Positions 23,251 to 33,236 of a DNA stretch of 64,000 nucleotides are shown piece by piece. Both the position numbers and the translations under genes were made by a program. The notes under the pieces are model-generated. The model made no database searches and was not told the DNA's origin. It saw only the letters and a program-made list of their open reading frames with translations. The stretch spans positions 119,629 through 183,628 of the forward strand of contig NMRB01001361.1 of NCBI GenBank assembly GCA_002633025.1, read 5' to 3'. The stretch's first letter is position 1. Each line of letters starts with the position of its first letter. The stretch comes from Notospermus geniculatus. Its lineage: Eukaryota; Nemertea; Pilidiophora; Heteronemertea; Lineidae.

Positions 23251-23567
23251 TGGGCCGAATTCATAAAAACTAGCATTTGCTTTTTCTGGGCTTTTTCTTG
23301 AAGAGGTATTTATAAAATATCGCTTTTGCTTCATAGAACAAGCAACTCCCTATAAGAATTAGCAGAAGCTTTGTCTTGCGAGCATTAGCTTCATCAGATA
23401 GAAAATCTTGTTTGGCTTTATAAGAACAGGTAATTAGGATAAGCAATTGGTTATGAATATGTTTGTGAGCAAAATCTTTGGCTTGTGCTTCTCCTTTACA
23501 AGCAAAAGCTTGGCCTTGGGGCTTTGGCTTGTGAGCTTTTGCTATGTTTTATAAATTCGGCCCATTG
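23251..23567 (+). mobile_element. Word-repeat element (family B), with GGGCCGAATTCATAAAA ends
   Basis: GGGCCGAATTCATAAAAACT is mirrored by TTTTATAAATTCGGCCC. The interior consists of GCATTTGC, AAGCAAAAGC, TTGGCTT and similar words. The last 102 bases are duplicated in tandem at 23569-23670. Confidence 0.7.
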
Positions 23568-23568
23568 T

Positions 23569-23670
23569 TTGTGAGCAAATTCTTTGGCTTCTGCTTCTCC
23601 TTGACAAGCAAAAGCTTGGCCTTGGGGTTTTGGCTTTTAAGCTTTTGCTATGTTTTATAAATTCGGCCCA
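23569..23670 (+). repeat. Tandem duplicate of the family B end
   Basis: GTTTGTGAGCAAATTCTTTG through TTTTATAAATTCGGCCCA repeats 23466-23567 with few changes. Confidence 0.8.
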
Positions 23671-25577
23671 ATGGGCCGAATAAATAAAAACTAGCATTTG
23701 CTTTTTCTAGCCATTTTCTTGAGAACTCATTAATAAAAATGAGCATTTGCTGGAAGATCAAGCAAGTTCTCAACTAGACGAAGCAAATGCTTGAACCACC
23801 AAGCATGAACTTGAACTCGAAGAAAATGCTTGAATGTGTATTAATAAAAGCTACCTTTTTCTCACATGAGGATGCATTTGCTCACACTTTGTGCAAGCTA
23901 CTCTGGAGGTGCTTGGGCATTTGCTTTGACAGGTTTGCAGCAGCAATGCAGGGATATATTTATGCGAATTCGACAAGGGAAACTGTACAAAAGTCGGCGA
24001 GATCGAGATGAGATCTCACCGGTGACTTATCACGCAAGTTATTTCGTTTCGAGAATGAAAACGTGGAATGGCTTGTAGCTATGCCCGATACAATCGGGAG
24101 CAGAGGCGGTTGAATGATTTCAGTAGCTTCTCATCCATAGTCTTTCCAAAGCTGGTAAAGATAGTTGCCTTTACATCCCGTAGTTCTTGGGCCCTTTTCT
24201 CCTTAGTACGGTACATGTACTTGGTAACTAACTTTTGTTCCAGTAAAACTGGATGTATACCTTATAGTCTAGGAGCTAACAAAGATTTAATGCACATCTC
24301 AAGTACAAAAACTTTTTTGGGTTTGGGGGTTAGTTTCTATCCCGCAGACCACAAAAACCCAATTCTTAAGTTCCGCAAATGGTGCGTTTAGAAGATAGAG
24401 CCGTTTGAATTTTGGGTACTGACTTTATCATTGGAGCAAATTCAGAGCATTAATGTACAGGGGCTTGGAATCTGATGTACAGCTAACTTTTAAATGGGTG
24501 GCTTGGGACCCTATAAATGTATTGCCAATAGATAGAAACATGGGTCCACTGAGACAGGAAAACATAATCTTACGTATTTTATCTTATTGGAAATGATGGT
24601 TTCACATCTTTTTCAGAATTTTGGCCCGGCGGCCATTTTAAATTGATAAATTACTGTTTATTGAATTTCTCAAGCAAATAAAAACAAATAAGAATATGCT
24701 AATCTGATTCTATGGACCCATGTTTCTATCTATTGGCAATACATTTATAGGGTCTCAAGCCACCCATTTGAAAGTTAGCTGTACATCAGTATCCAAGCCC
24801 CTGTACAAATGCTCTGATTTTGGTCCAATGACAAAGCCAGTACCCAATGTTCAAACGGCTGTATCTTCTAAACGCACCATTTGCGGAACTTAAAAATTGG
24901 GTTTTTGTGGTCAGTGGGATAGAAACTAAACCCCAAACCCCAAAAAGTTTTTGTACTTGAGATGTGCATTAAATCTTTGTTAGCTCCAGGTATATTAATG
25001 AGGGACACCACAGTTAGATTCAAGTTTTCAGAATTGGCTTAAGACTCTTCTGAATCTGCACATGATGTCCTTTGGCAAATAACGAAAAAGATGACAACCC
25101 TGTCTCACCTTCATTGGAATTGCATGTCAAGAGCCAACAACCACTCGGTTTAGATCTAGGGAGGTTCAGATAACATTCCAAGTCTCGACTCCGACTCCAG
25201 AGGAATCCTTTTTTGGGTACTCCGTCATCAAATACAACGGACTTTTCCAAAGCAATGGTGTATACTCATTCAGGAGAAGGAATAGAACCCGCCTGGATGG
25301 TAAATTTATCTCCGACTTGAAAAGTTCGAATTTTAGAACCTCGGAGTTGGAGCGGGAGTGCGAGTCGTAAGATCTTAACCTCGCTAACAGGGTTGAGCAA
25401 CACATGTGCCACACAGCTCTTGCTTATATCTAACAAGCAAAAGACTGAAGCTAAAGCAGAAGCTTATTAATACGTTTTCAAGCATTTGCTTTGACTTGAT
25501 CTTCTTCTAGGTGACCATTTGCTTTTTCTCTTGCTTGATCTTGAAAGCAAATGCTAGGTTTTTATTTACTCGGCCCA
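23671..25577 (+). mobile_element. Word-repeat element (family B), second copy with an interior insertion
   Basis: GGGCCGAATAAATAAAAACT at the left pairs with GGTTTTTATTTACTCGGCCC at the right. Word-repeat sequence stops near 23850 (GTGTATTAATAAAAGCT) and resumes near 25450 (AGCTTATTAATACG). The 1.6 kb between is unrelated and includes the foldback at 24271-24988. Confidence 0.65.
24271..24988. mobile_element. Foldback element, 718 bp hairpin
   Basis: AGGAGCTAACAAAGATTTAA at the left is mirrored by TTAAATCTTTGTTAGCTCC at the right, and pairing continues for some 270 bases per arm (for example AACGCACCATTTGCGGAA and CCAATAGATAGAAACATGGG with their complements). The central loop is about 130 bases and AT-rich. 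There is no coding potential. Confidence 0.85.
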
Positions 25578-25839
25578 ATGGTTGTTCAGTTGGAGCATTT
25601 GCTCAGTATTGTGCATATGATTTCTAGCATTTGCTTGAAAGGAACAAGTAAATAGTAATTGCTTTTTCTAACAGCAATCGCTTTTTAGCAAAAGCATTTA
25701 CTTTGAGTTTTATGCATACAGATGGAAGTAATTGCTTCAGTTTTCAAGTAAAAAGCATTTGCTTTTCTTTATGCATATGACCCATTGTTGGACGACTGCT
25801 TCCTTTCTGGTAGGACGAAGAGAGAGAAGTTTCCAATAT

Positions 25840-26496
25840 TTTGCAACTGTAGCAGTTGTCAATAAAAGGTGATCGTGTTTCGCGTAACATATGCCACAAA
25901 CGAAACTCATGGTTATAATGATACTTCCATATCTATTTTTCTAACATAAACCGATACAATGAGATGCAGTGTTGACAAATACATGTACATTGATAACATC
26001 GAAAAGGCAATTTCGATTGTTGATTTCCGAATGGTTTGATCATTGGTAGTTTGTCAACCGGCTTTGCTTTCAGTTTTGCAATACCTTTTACAGTGTAGAA
26101 GACCAGGACAACCGATGACACAATTAATCAGTACTACTAAAAAATAAGGTCCCTGTGCGAGTTAATTTAGGCCTACAAAAAATGAAGAGAAACATTTATG
26201 GGACATTTTGTAAAATCAGAGTGAGGCACAATGAAATCCCATTAAACTACTTGTGAGAAACTAGCCAATCAAATGTCAGTGTCTTTGTTCTACTGTGGAA
26301 TTCTTCGGAAACTAACACCCAGCGCACATCAGAGGTGCCACGGCGCTTTCGGCAGGCCCAGTGCGTAGGGCTAAGTAGGCCTGTAGGCCACTGTGAGTCT
26401 GGGTTTGCATACAGACCATTCTCAGGATTGCTCCCTGTGAGTTAGCGATGTTCTCGTGCTTCGATCAGAGCTGGAATAAAAGACAGTATACATTTT
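25840..26496 (+). repeat. Direct repeat, copy 1, ending at a single N
   Basis: It is nearly identical to 27315-27969 (one 2 bp indel and a few substitutions seen). Copy 1 ends at the N at 26497. Both copies carry the same 62-codon minus-strand open frame. That reflects recent duplication, not coding. Confidence 0.9.
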
Positions 26497-26539
26497 NTAT
26501 CCAAGGACTGGACTGTGATAAAATTCTCAGCCTCACGTG

Positions 26540-27145
26540 TCCGGGTGATTGAAATATCATGAGATTTTGATATATCAAACTTGATAATTCGAAATATCTC
26601 TGTCTGTGGTAGAGATAGAGGCGTGATATCACCCATACTTAGGTTATTGATGATGCCCATTTCGATTATGCAACGACCTTGACGATCAGAGGTCAAGGTC
26701 AAGGTCAAACTTGATAATTTGAAATATCTCCGCCTGTGGTAGAGATAGAGACATGATATCACCTATACTTGGGTTACTGATGATGCCGATTTCGATTATG
26801 CAACGACTTCGATAATCAGAGGTCAAGGTCAAGGTCAACTTGATAATTTGAGATATCTCTGCCTGTGGTAGAGGTAGAGGCATGATATATGACATACTTA
26901 GGTTATTGAGAATGCCCATTTCGATTATGCAATGACCTTGATGATCAGATACATGTATGGTGACAGGACAAAACGTGCCCAGACAAAACATACCTATGAC
27001 AAAATGTACCGGACAAAAGGTACCATTTGTCCGGGTACCTTTTGTCCATTTTTACCTTTTATGTACATTTTGTCCGGGTACATTTTGTCCAGTACCAATT
27101 TGTCCTAGAGCCATCAGATATCAAGATCAAGGTCAAGGTCAATTA
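26540..27145 (+). repeat. Minisatellite, about 125-130 bp unit, three copies
   Basis: Units contain CTTGATAATTTGAAATATCT, CTGTGGTAGAGATAGAG, ATGATATCAC and CATTTCGATTATGCAACGAC, then three tandem AGGTCA motifs (26690-26707, 26820-26837; the third array is displaced to about 27128-27141 by an insertion). Confidence 0.8.
26952..27112. mobile_element. 161 bp insertion with GGACAAAATGTACC words, 8 bp target duplication
   Basis: ATCAGATA occurs on both sides (26944-26951 and 27113-27120), and the minisatellite unit continues after it. The insert is built from alternating GGACAAAA and GGTACC words and their complements, including the palindromic GGACAAAAGGTACC. An 8 bp duplication fits hAT-type insertion. 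Confidence 0.75.
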
Positions 27146-27314
27146 CGGGATGAATTATTGGCATGAGATCAAGTTCCTCATCGTAATCCATCAGTCAATG
27201 TACCCTAATTTCTATCAACGTATCTTGATCTCTATCAATGTACCATTCACAATTCATGTACCGGAAGAAGCACCTATACATCGGGAACCATTCGACATTT
27301 ACAATGTCATCTTG

Positions 27315-27969
27315 TTTGCAACTGTAGCAGTTGTCAATAAAAGGTGATCGTGTTTCGCGTAACATATGCCACAAATGAAACTCATGGTTATAATGATACT
27401 TCCATATCTATTTTTCTAACATAAACCGATACAATGAGATGCAGTGTTGACAAATACATGTACATTGATAACATCGAAAAGGCAATTTCGATTGTTGATT
27501 TCCGAATGGTTTGATCATTGGTAGTTTGTCAACCGGCTTTGCTTTCAGTTTTGCAATACCTTTTACAGTGTAGAAGACCAGGACAACCGATGACACAATT
27601 AATCAGTACTACTAAAAAATAAGGTCCCTGTGCGAGTTAATTTAGGCCTACAAAAAATGAAGAGAAACATTTATGGGACATTTTGTAAAATCAGAGTGAG
27701 GCACAATGAAATCCCATTAAACTACTTGTGAGAAACTAGCCAATCAAATGTCAGTGTCTTTGTTCTACTGTGGAATTCTTCGGAAACTAACACCCAGCGC
27801 ACATCAGAGGTGCCACGGCGCTTTCGGCAGGCCCAGTGCGTAGGGCTAAGTAGGCCTGTAGGCCACTGTGAGTCTGGGTTTGCACAGACCATTCTCAGGA
27901 TTGCTCCCTGTGAGTTAGCGATGTTCTCGTGCTTCGATCAGAGCTGGAATAAAAGACAGTATACATTTT
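27315..27969 (+). repeat. Direct repeat, copy 2
   Basis: Partner of 25840-26496. Its right end overlaps the open frame that follows the last recognised glutamate receptor exon, 60-70 bases beyond a good donor at 28032. Confidence 0.9.
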
Positions 27970-28032
27970 TTATACCATTACTCTGTGGGTTTAAGCTAAT
28001 ATTTACTTTCGAGGCAGTATCTATTGACATAC

Positions 28033-28761
28033 CTTTCTTTTTAAAGTCCCTGTTCTCTATAACGGCTATAAGGACACCAAGGACGACCCCTATCGCAAGG
28101 ATGATGAATGGAATGGCAAAGTCTTCCAAATCAAGTGCATACATTAGACCTCCTTTCAAGTTGAGCCTGATAGCGCTCCTGTCTTCTTCCATTCCCTCGC
28201 ATTCGCCTTGGAACCATTGCTTCTCAAGCTGCACGAGCTCGCCATTTTCTTGCAAAAGCAGCATCGCGTCGGTCAGATCTTGAAAATAGCTAGCGCCTTT
28301 GGCAGTCGCGAACGCGTAATTCCTGATGTTGAGCGGATAGCCTACTGTTATCAGGTCACATGGCATTTTGTTGACTACATAAGTGGCCATTGGAGACTCC
28401 ATGAAAAACGCGTATCGTCCACCAGAGGACCTCACTCTCTGTATCCCCTCCGAGACTGTTTTCTGGAAGACTTTTGGCTCTGCTTGACTCATGAATTCCC
28501 ACATTTTCCGTAAAACCGGGTTCTTGGAGTCCTTGAAGAAAGCCATTGTAGCGCCTCCTTCGACCGTGCCGTATGCTATGTGTGTCTGCTGTGCGAGGTC
28601 AATATGTGAGGAGATAGGAAGTTTCATTCGCTCGGAGCGTCCAGACGTCATGATCTGGCCGGCAAAATTCGCTGTATACGCGCAGATCGTGAAAACGGTG
28701 AACATCCACCAGGAAACCATGACGACCCGTGTTGCTGCCGCACGTGGGGTGACTAGGTAAC
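28033..28761 (-). CDS. Ionotropic glutamate receptor, exon with M3, S2 and M4
   Basis: The acceptor GTTTGCAG is followed, after the split Gly codon, by YLVTPRAAATRVV, then M3 (SWWMFTVFTICAYTANFAGQ), then S2: YGTVEGGATMAFFKDSKN, KMWEFM, EGIQRV, YAFFMESPMATYVV. The glutamate in MES aligns with the conserved agonist-binding acidic residue of AMPA/kainate receptors. M4 is FAIPFIILAIGVVLGVLIAV. A strong donor (AAAG, GTATGT) at 28033/28032 suggests a further C-terminal exon; otherwise the frame runs to a TGA at 27938. S2 is closest by eye to kainate receptors. M3 is divergent, with AYTANFAGQ instead of SYTANLAAF. Confidence 0.92.
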
Positions 28762-28952
28762 CTGCAAACCAATGAGACCAAAAAAATACAGGGTGGCCCC
28801 CGAAAAAATTGCACAGACACACTTCCACTACCCCTGAACCCAACACTGGTGATATCAATGGATGGAGGATCTATAGAAGAAGAAGACAGCAAGTCCAAGA
28901 TATCCCGATTCTGTCCAGTGGTTAGAGCTCCAGACCTTATTTTGTAAAGCTA

Positions 28953-29175
28953 AAGCCTAGGTCACATATCCACTCCGGGGCCCGTACGGCGAGTAAAAAC
29001 AGACATTTGGACCAAATTCTACGGTGGCCAGTTTGATCCAGTCTAATTTCCACTTATCCATTGAGAGGCGATTTCGGCATAATTCATCTAGATCCGTGTT
29101 TCAGTATCTAAAATCCACTGCAAGCCGCTGGGTGGGGAAAATCGTACGGGGCCCGGTGGATTTGTGACCTAGGCT
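28953..29175. mobile_element. MITE with AGCCTAGGTCACA ends
   Basis: AGCCTAGGTCACATATCCAC is mirrored by GTGGATTTGTGACCTAGGCT. Subterminal GGGGCCCGTACGGC is mirrored by CGTACGGGGCCCGG. A fragment of another copy starts at 42900. It lies in the intron between the two 3' receptor exons. Confidence 0.85.
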
Positions 29176-29814
29176 AAAGTCGAGACCCTAATCATGCTGA
29201 ATCTGCGGTTCGCCGCTGTAAATTAATTAAAGGACCTCTCACTTCGCTTCACAAAAATGGCTCTGGAGATAATAAAACTATTAGGCCGAATCAAGGTATC
29301 TCGATTTTTCTCCTCGAAAGATTCTCTCTCCATTCATACTCTGGTGATTGTAGCTGAGCGTGGTGGAAGTATGCGTGTGCGGTTTTTTTTGTGTGTGTGT
29401 GGGGGGGGGGGCACCCTGTATATCCATCACTAGGTGTATTGTGGTCATTTTGTTACCAAGCTGTGCGTTCCATATCGACAGCCAAACAGAAAATGAAATG
29501 GTCCATCGACCATGTGCTCACTGGTAAATGTACCAGAAGAATAAATGGCAAAAGTTAAATCGAAATGTTCCAGGGGAAGCCCTGGGTTCCAAGATAATAT
29601 GATTATGGGCAAAATTTCAAGGTCAATAGATTCTCGCTTGAGTAATTTGTAACATATGTGCCAAAGTCCATCTGTACACACAGACGGTACCTAGATACAT
29701 GATCACACCAAGTTGGAAGATACTAGGTCAAATAACGACGAAACGTGCAAATTTGACCTCAGTGGCCTTGAAAAGTAGGTCAAATCAAAAACCCGTTACC
29801 GTACATATGTCATG

Positions 29815-30010
29815 TATCCTCATTAGATGCATCGATGATAAAATTTGGAGACGACTTAGTCGTTAGTTTAGGAATTATTCGACTTTGAGTTTTTGTTTTG
29901 GCCACCAGGTGGCCAAGCAAAGAATTGATTTGGACCGAAACTTGGTTGGTGTCATAGATCATCTGACATAGGTGTTTAAATGTACCGGTACCAAGTTTCA
30001 GATCAATAGG
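29815..30010 (+). repeat. Interspersed repeat with GGCCACC-GGTGGCC core
   Basis: TTTTGGCCACCAGGTGGCCA, then AAGAATTGATTTGGACC and AAACTTGG-GTGTCATA, recur in diverged form at 56245-56360 and 59408-59540. No ends could be defined. Confidence 0.55.
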
Positions 30011-30243
30011 ATTAGCAATTACGAAACGTGCCACCAAATGGCAAAATCTTCAACTTTGATGAAAAAAGGCGGTTCGCCAGTCTCAGAATATTTAAAGAGC
30101 TGTCGTTATAACTGAGCAGGTACACAATTTTTCACGTAAGATCCTCCCTCTATCAAGATGCGGAGAAAAATAGATTCTGATCGGGTTGTCTGGTTTGGCC
30201 TGGACATTTTCTTTGGACGCAGAGTATTGTTTCTATCTCCACA

Positions 30244-30434
30244 TTAAAGCGAATCGAAAGCGAAAAAATTTGATTTAGAAATAGAATTTGAAAGGGGACG
30301 AATTTTCAGGAAAAAATGTAAACAAACTTCTCAAGAATGTCAACAAGGAAATTTTCGTGCATTTTGATTGGCTGAATTTTGTGTTTACAAACACCAGCCA
30401 AATGTAAACAAAATCCGCTATCGATTCGCTTTAA
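30244..30434. mobile_element. MITE with TTAAAGCGAATCG ends
   Basis: TTAAAGCGAATCGAAAGCG is mirrored by CGCTATCGATTCGCTTTAA. The ends lie at TTAA, the usual piggyBac-type target, but the class is uncertain. Confidence 0.7.
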
Positions 30435-30632
30435 GCAAGAAATCTTCCTCTACGCCGCACCGAAAACATAATCGAACCTGTCACTCGACCTGTGAATCTT
30501 TGGTCAGGATGTTTTCAACATCTACACATCATTATACATGTACATTTACCGATAGCACATTGTGAGCAGATGCCAGTCTATGAGGGTCTATGGTATATAT
30601 CATTGTGCATCTAACCGAAACATTCCACCCAC

Positions 30633-30984
30633 CTTGCCAAGTTAACTGACTGAACACCAGCCATAGTGTATTCTTTAGATTGAGCTTCTCCCCTTCCTCT
30701 TCGGAAACTTTCCCATCGGCAGCCAAATGAGGCAACTCGTACGGGTTGAACCTGCTTATGGAGTAGACAGCGATAGAGGCAAACCCGAATGATGCCATGA
30801 TCATGATCCAGACTCCAGCGCTTAGGGGCTGCAGGAGAAGCAAAGCAGATGAACCCTCTGGATCCATAATCTTTGGTTTTTTGAAAACGATGATCGGTCC
30901 TGCTGTTTGGAACGGGATGGTGAAGTCGACATAATCTTCCCTTTCTTTCGTAACCGTCAACGCTGCTGCTGCTATGTTGGCCTC
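30633..30984 (-). CDS. Ionotropic glutamate receptor, exon with end of S1, M1 and M2 pore
   Basis: The acceptor CAACCTTTCAG opens EANIAAAALTVTKERED in phase 0. The R of TKERE aligns with the arginine that binds the agonist carboxylate (GluA2 TLVREE). M1 is LSAGVWIMIMASFGFASIAV, followed by YSISRFNPYE. The re-entrant M2 reads NTLWLVFSQLTWQG. Aligned on the QG pair and the downstream PR, the Q/R-site position is tryptophan. The donor CAAG|GTGGGT splits a glycine codon (phase 1), matching the next exon. The splice signals and phases of the three exons agree. A 385 bp hairpin element begins about 35 bases upstream of the acceptor. Confidence 0.92.
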
Positions 30985-31017
30985 CTGAAAGGTTGAACAC
31001 GCAACAGTTCAGCAGGA

Positions 31018-31403
31018 CCAAATCGGTTAATGTCGTCCTGGGTATAACAGAAATATACCCAGGTTCAATGTCGTCCCACAGAAATATACCCTGGGTATAG
31101 TTCGATCTACAAAAGTATACCCAGTACCGTAGTTTTGAGCCTGGGTACGAGGCCTGATCAACAGGACCGCGCGTGATTGGTACTTCTGTCGCATACCTGG
31201 GTGGCATGTTCGTGACAAATGCGTGAATTGAAAACATGTTTTTCGATTTTCATGCTTGTGGTCATGCGACATTTGCGAGAACAATCTCGCCTTGAGGTGC
31301 TGTATCCAAAATCCTAGGGTATACCGGTACATTTGTAGATCGAACAATACCCAGGGTATAGCTTTGTGCGACGACATTGAACCTGGGTATATTAACCGAT
31401 TCG
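31018..31403. mobile_element. Hairpin element rich in GGGTATA/TATACCC words
   Basis: AATCGGTTAATGTCGTCCTG at the left is mirrored by GACATTGAACC... ATTAACCGATT at the right, and TATAGTTCGATCTAC pairs with GTAGATCGAACAATA. It sits in the receptor intron close to the 30984 acceptor. Confidence 0.65.
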
Positions 31404-31670
31404 GCTTTAGCAGGACGGTTATCGTCTCTGGTTTCAGGACTTGAGGCTTCACAGCCACGTCCTTTTCTTCCAAGGTATACCGGTCATGCGACTCTAGTTG
31501 GCTATGCATTGGCCACTGGGATTCAGCGTCAAAATTAGGTGTAGGTGCTTCCCAGCGTTGTGATAGTTCGAGTACTATCCGCGCAAAAAAAGATTGTTTT
31601 TATCAAATTCTGACATCCTGAGCATATCAGAGGTTCTTTGCGCTCACCCTAATCGTCACCGTACACAAAC

Positions 31671-31850
31671 TTAAGGCCTCAGTCCACCTGTGCGTTTCAC
31701 GCAGCGTGTTCTACCATTTTCATAGGGAAATGGATGACTACCACACATTCTAATCGACTTTAAACGTGACTAATCAACTAAGAAATGTCCGTTTTCCTGC
31801 GAAAATCAGAGAACACGCTGCGTGAAACGCACAGGTGGAGCGAGGCCTCA
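31671..31850. mobile_element. MITE with AAGGCCTC and CACCTGTGCGTTTCACGCAG arms
   Basis: CACCTGTGCGTTTCACGCAG is mirrored by CTGCGTGAAACGCACAGGTG. The outer ends are GGCCTCAG and GAGGCCTC. Confidence 0.8.
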
Positions 31851-32490
31851 AGGCCGGCGTTCATATAATAATAATAATAATAATGATAATAAAACGGTAT
31901 TTATATGGCGCAGTTCATATATCGGGTGTCCCAAAAAAAGTGAACCGCTTTTTGACAAATATTTTCTCAGCAATAGATCAAACCGAATTCATTGGAATTT
32001 TTCAGAGAGTAACCTCAGGAATCATCAACAAGTCTGCAAAATATCTAAGAGATCAGTCACACATTGCGCGAGTACTGTCAAATTCAAAACAGCATGTCAA
32101 AAAATCCAATATCAGAGCTAATGCAATGTCACCTTCATCATGTTCATGCAGGTGTTGACATGCTGTTTTGAATTTGCAATACTCGCATAATTTGCGACCG
32201 ATCTCCTAGATATTTTGCAGACTTGTTGATGATACCCTAAGGTTACTCTGCAAAAAATTCCAATGAATTCGGTTCATCTGTCGCTGAGAAAATACTTGTC
32301 AAAAAAGCGGTTCACTTTTTTTGGGACACCCGATATATATCACTGCGCCTTACAAAAAAAAATTAAAAAAAAATATGTGCGTTTTACGCTGCGTGATGCG
32401 TTAAATCTTTTGTTATTTTCCGCCGCTCTGCTTCCAAACAATGGGCGAAGCGTCATAACGCAGCGTAAAACGCACACATTAAGGTGGCGG
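31851..32490. mobile_element. Family D MITE copy holding a mariner-like foldback
   Basis: The outer sequence (AAGGCCGGCGTTCATATAAT; right part GTGCGTTTTACGCTGCGTGA) matches the element at 33237-33800. A (TAA)n tract at 31865-31890 and a foldback at 31921-32334 interrupt it. Confidence 0.6.
31921..32334. mobile_element. Mariner-like foldback, GGGTGTCCCAAAAAAAGTG ends
   Basis: ATCGGGTGTCCCAAAAAAAG is mirrored by TTTTTTTGGGACACCCGAT, bordered by TA-rich bases. The arms pair for about 190 bases (AACCGAATTCATTGGAATTT and its complement). GGGTGTCCCAAAA-like ends are common in mariner-type elements; the class is inferred. Confidence 0.75.
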
Positions 32491-32734
32491 GGGAGATAGT
32501 GAACGCATCCAATTGAGGTCCGTTTTGAAATTGAATTGCACGAATGTGTTACGACCGAAGTTTATTTTGCCAACGAAATATGTGAGTTTATGGATTGTTT
32601 CAGATCTCCGAATTGAAAAACTGCACAATAATTGACTGATTATGTAACTTTATTCATGAACAATGGNAACAAAACATTTGACGCATCACGCAGCGTGAAA
32701 CGCGTCTGTGGAAACGAGGCTTTAAAAAGCATGT

Positions 32735-33236
32735 TTCCACTACAACGGATTCCGCTGCGGTTTGCGGCGCCGCAGCGGTTTTCACAGGCATTGGGATAAT
32801 TAACACGCCATGTATTGTTGAACCATCGAAGGATTATCCCAAACCCTGTGAAAACCGCTCCGGCGCCGCAAACCGCAGTGGAATCCGTAGTAGTGAAAAC
32901 AGGCCTTTATAGGCCCGTTTCCACTGTAGCGGATTCCGCCGCGATTTGCGGCGAGCGGAGCGGTTTTCACAGACATTGGGATAATTAACACGCCATGTAT
33001 TGTTGAACCATCGAAGGATTATCCAAAACCCTTAAAGGCCTTAAAGGCCCGTTTCCACGTTTCCACTATAGCGGATTCCGCCGCGTCTTGCGGCGAGCGG
33101 AGCAGTTTTCACAGGCATTGGGATAATCAATAGGCCACTGTATTGTTACACCATCGAAGGATTATCCAAAGCCCTGTGAAAACCGCACCGCTCGCCGCAA
33201 ACCGCCGCGGAATCCGCTATAGTGGAAACGGGCCTT
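32735..33236. repeat. Three adjacent copies of MITE family F
   Basis: Copies at about 32735-32910, 32911-33030 (cut short after ATTATCCAAAACCC) and 33041-33236 share GTTTCCACT-TAGCGGATTCCG, GCGGTTTTCACAGGCATTGG and GAACCATCGAAGGATTATCC. The two complete copies end in mirrored GAAACGGGCCTT or its variant. A fourth copy is at 60170-60410. Confidence 0.85.

Larger units (their letters stand above)
23079..25790 (+). mobile_element. Word-repeat MITE (family A), split by 2.3 kb of nested elements
   Basis: The left piece (23079-23248: TGGGCCGTATGCATAAGAAT to GCATTTGCTTGTCTTCC) and right piece (25579-25790: CAGTTGGAGCATTTGCTCAG to TTATGCATATGACCCA) are the two halves of a 9481-like element. The break corresponds to CTTGTTTACCAAAGG in the intact copy. 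Confidence 0.7.

Noticed and set aside
25933-27596. Identical 62-codon minus-strand frame at 25933-26121 and 27408-27596
   Set aside because: Both lie inside the same near-identical direct repeat, have no splice signals or domain, and identity follows from recent duplication.
25840-27969. 0.65 kb direct repeats as LTRs
   Set aside because: Ends are not TG...CA and the interior is a minisatellite with another insertion; copy 1 ends at an N.
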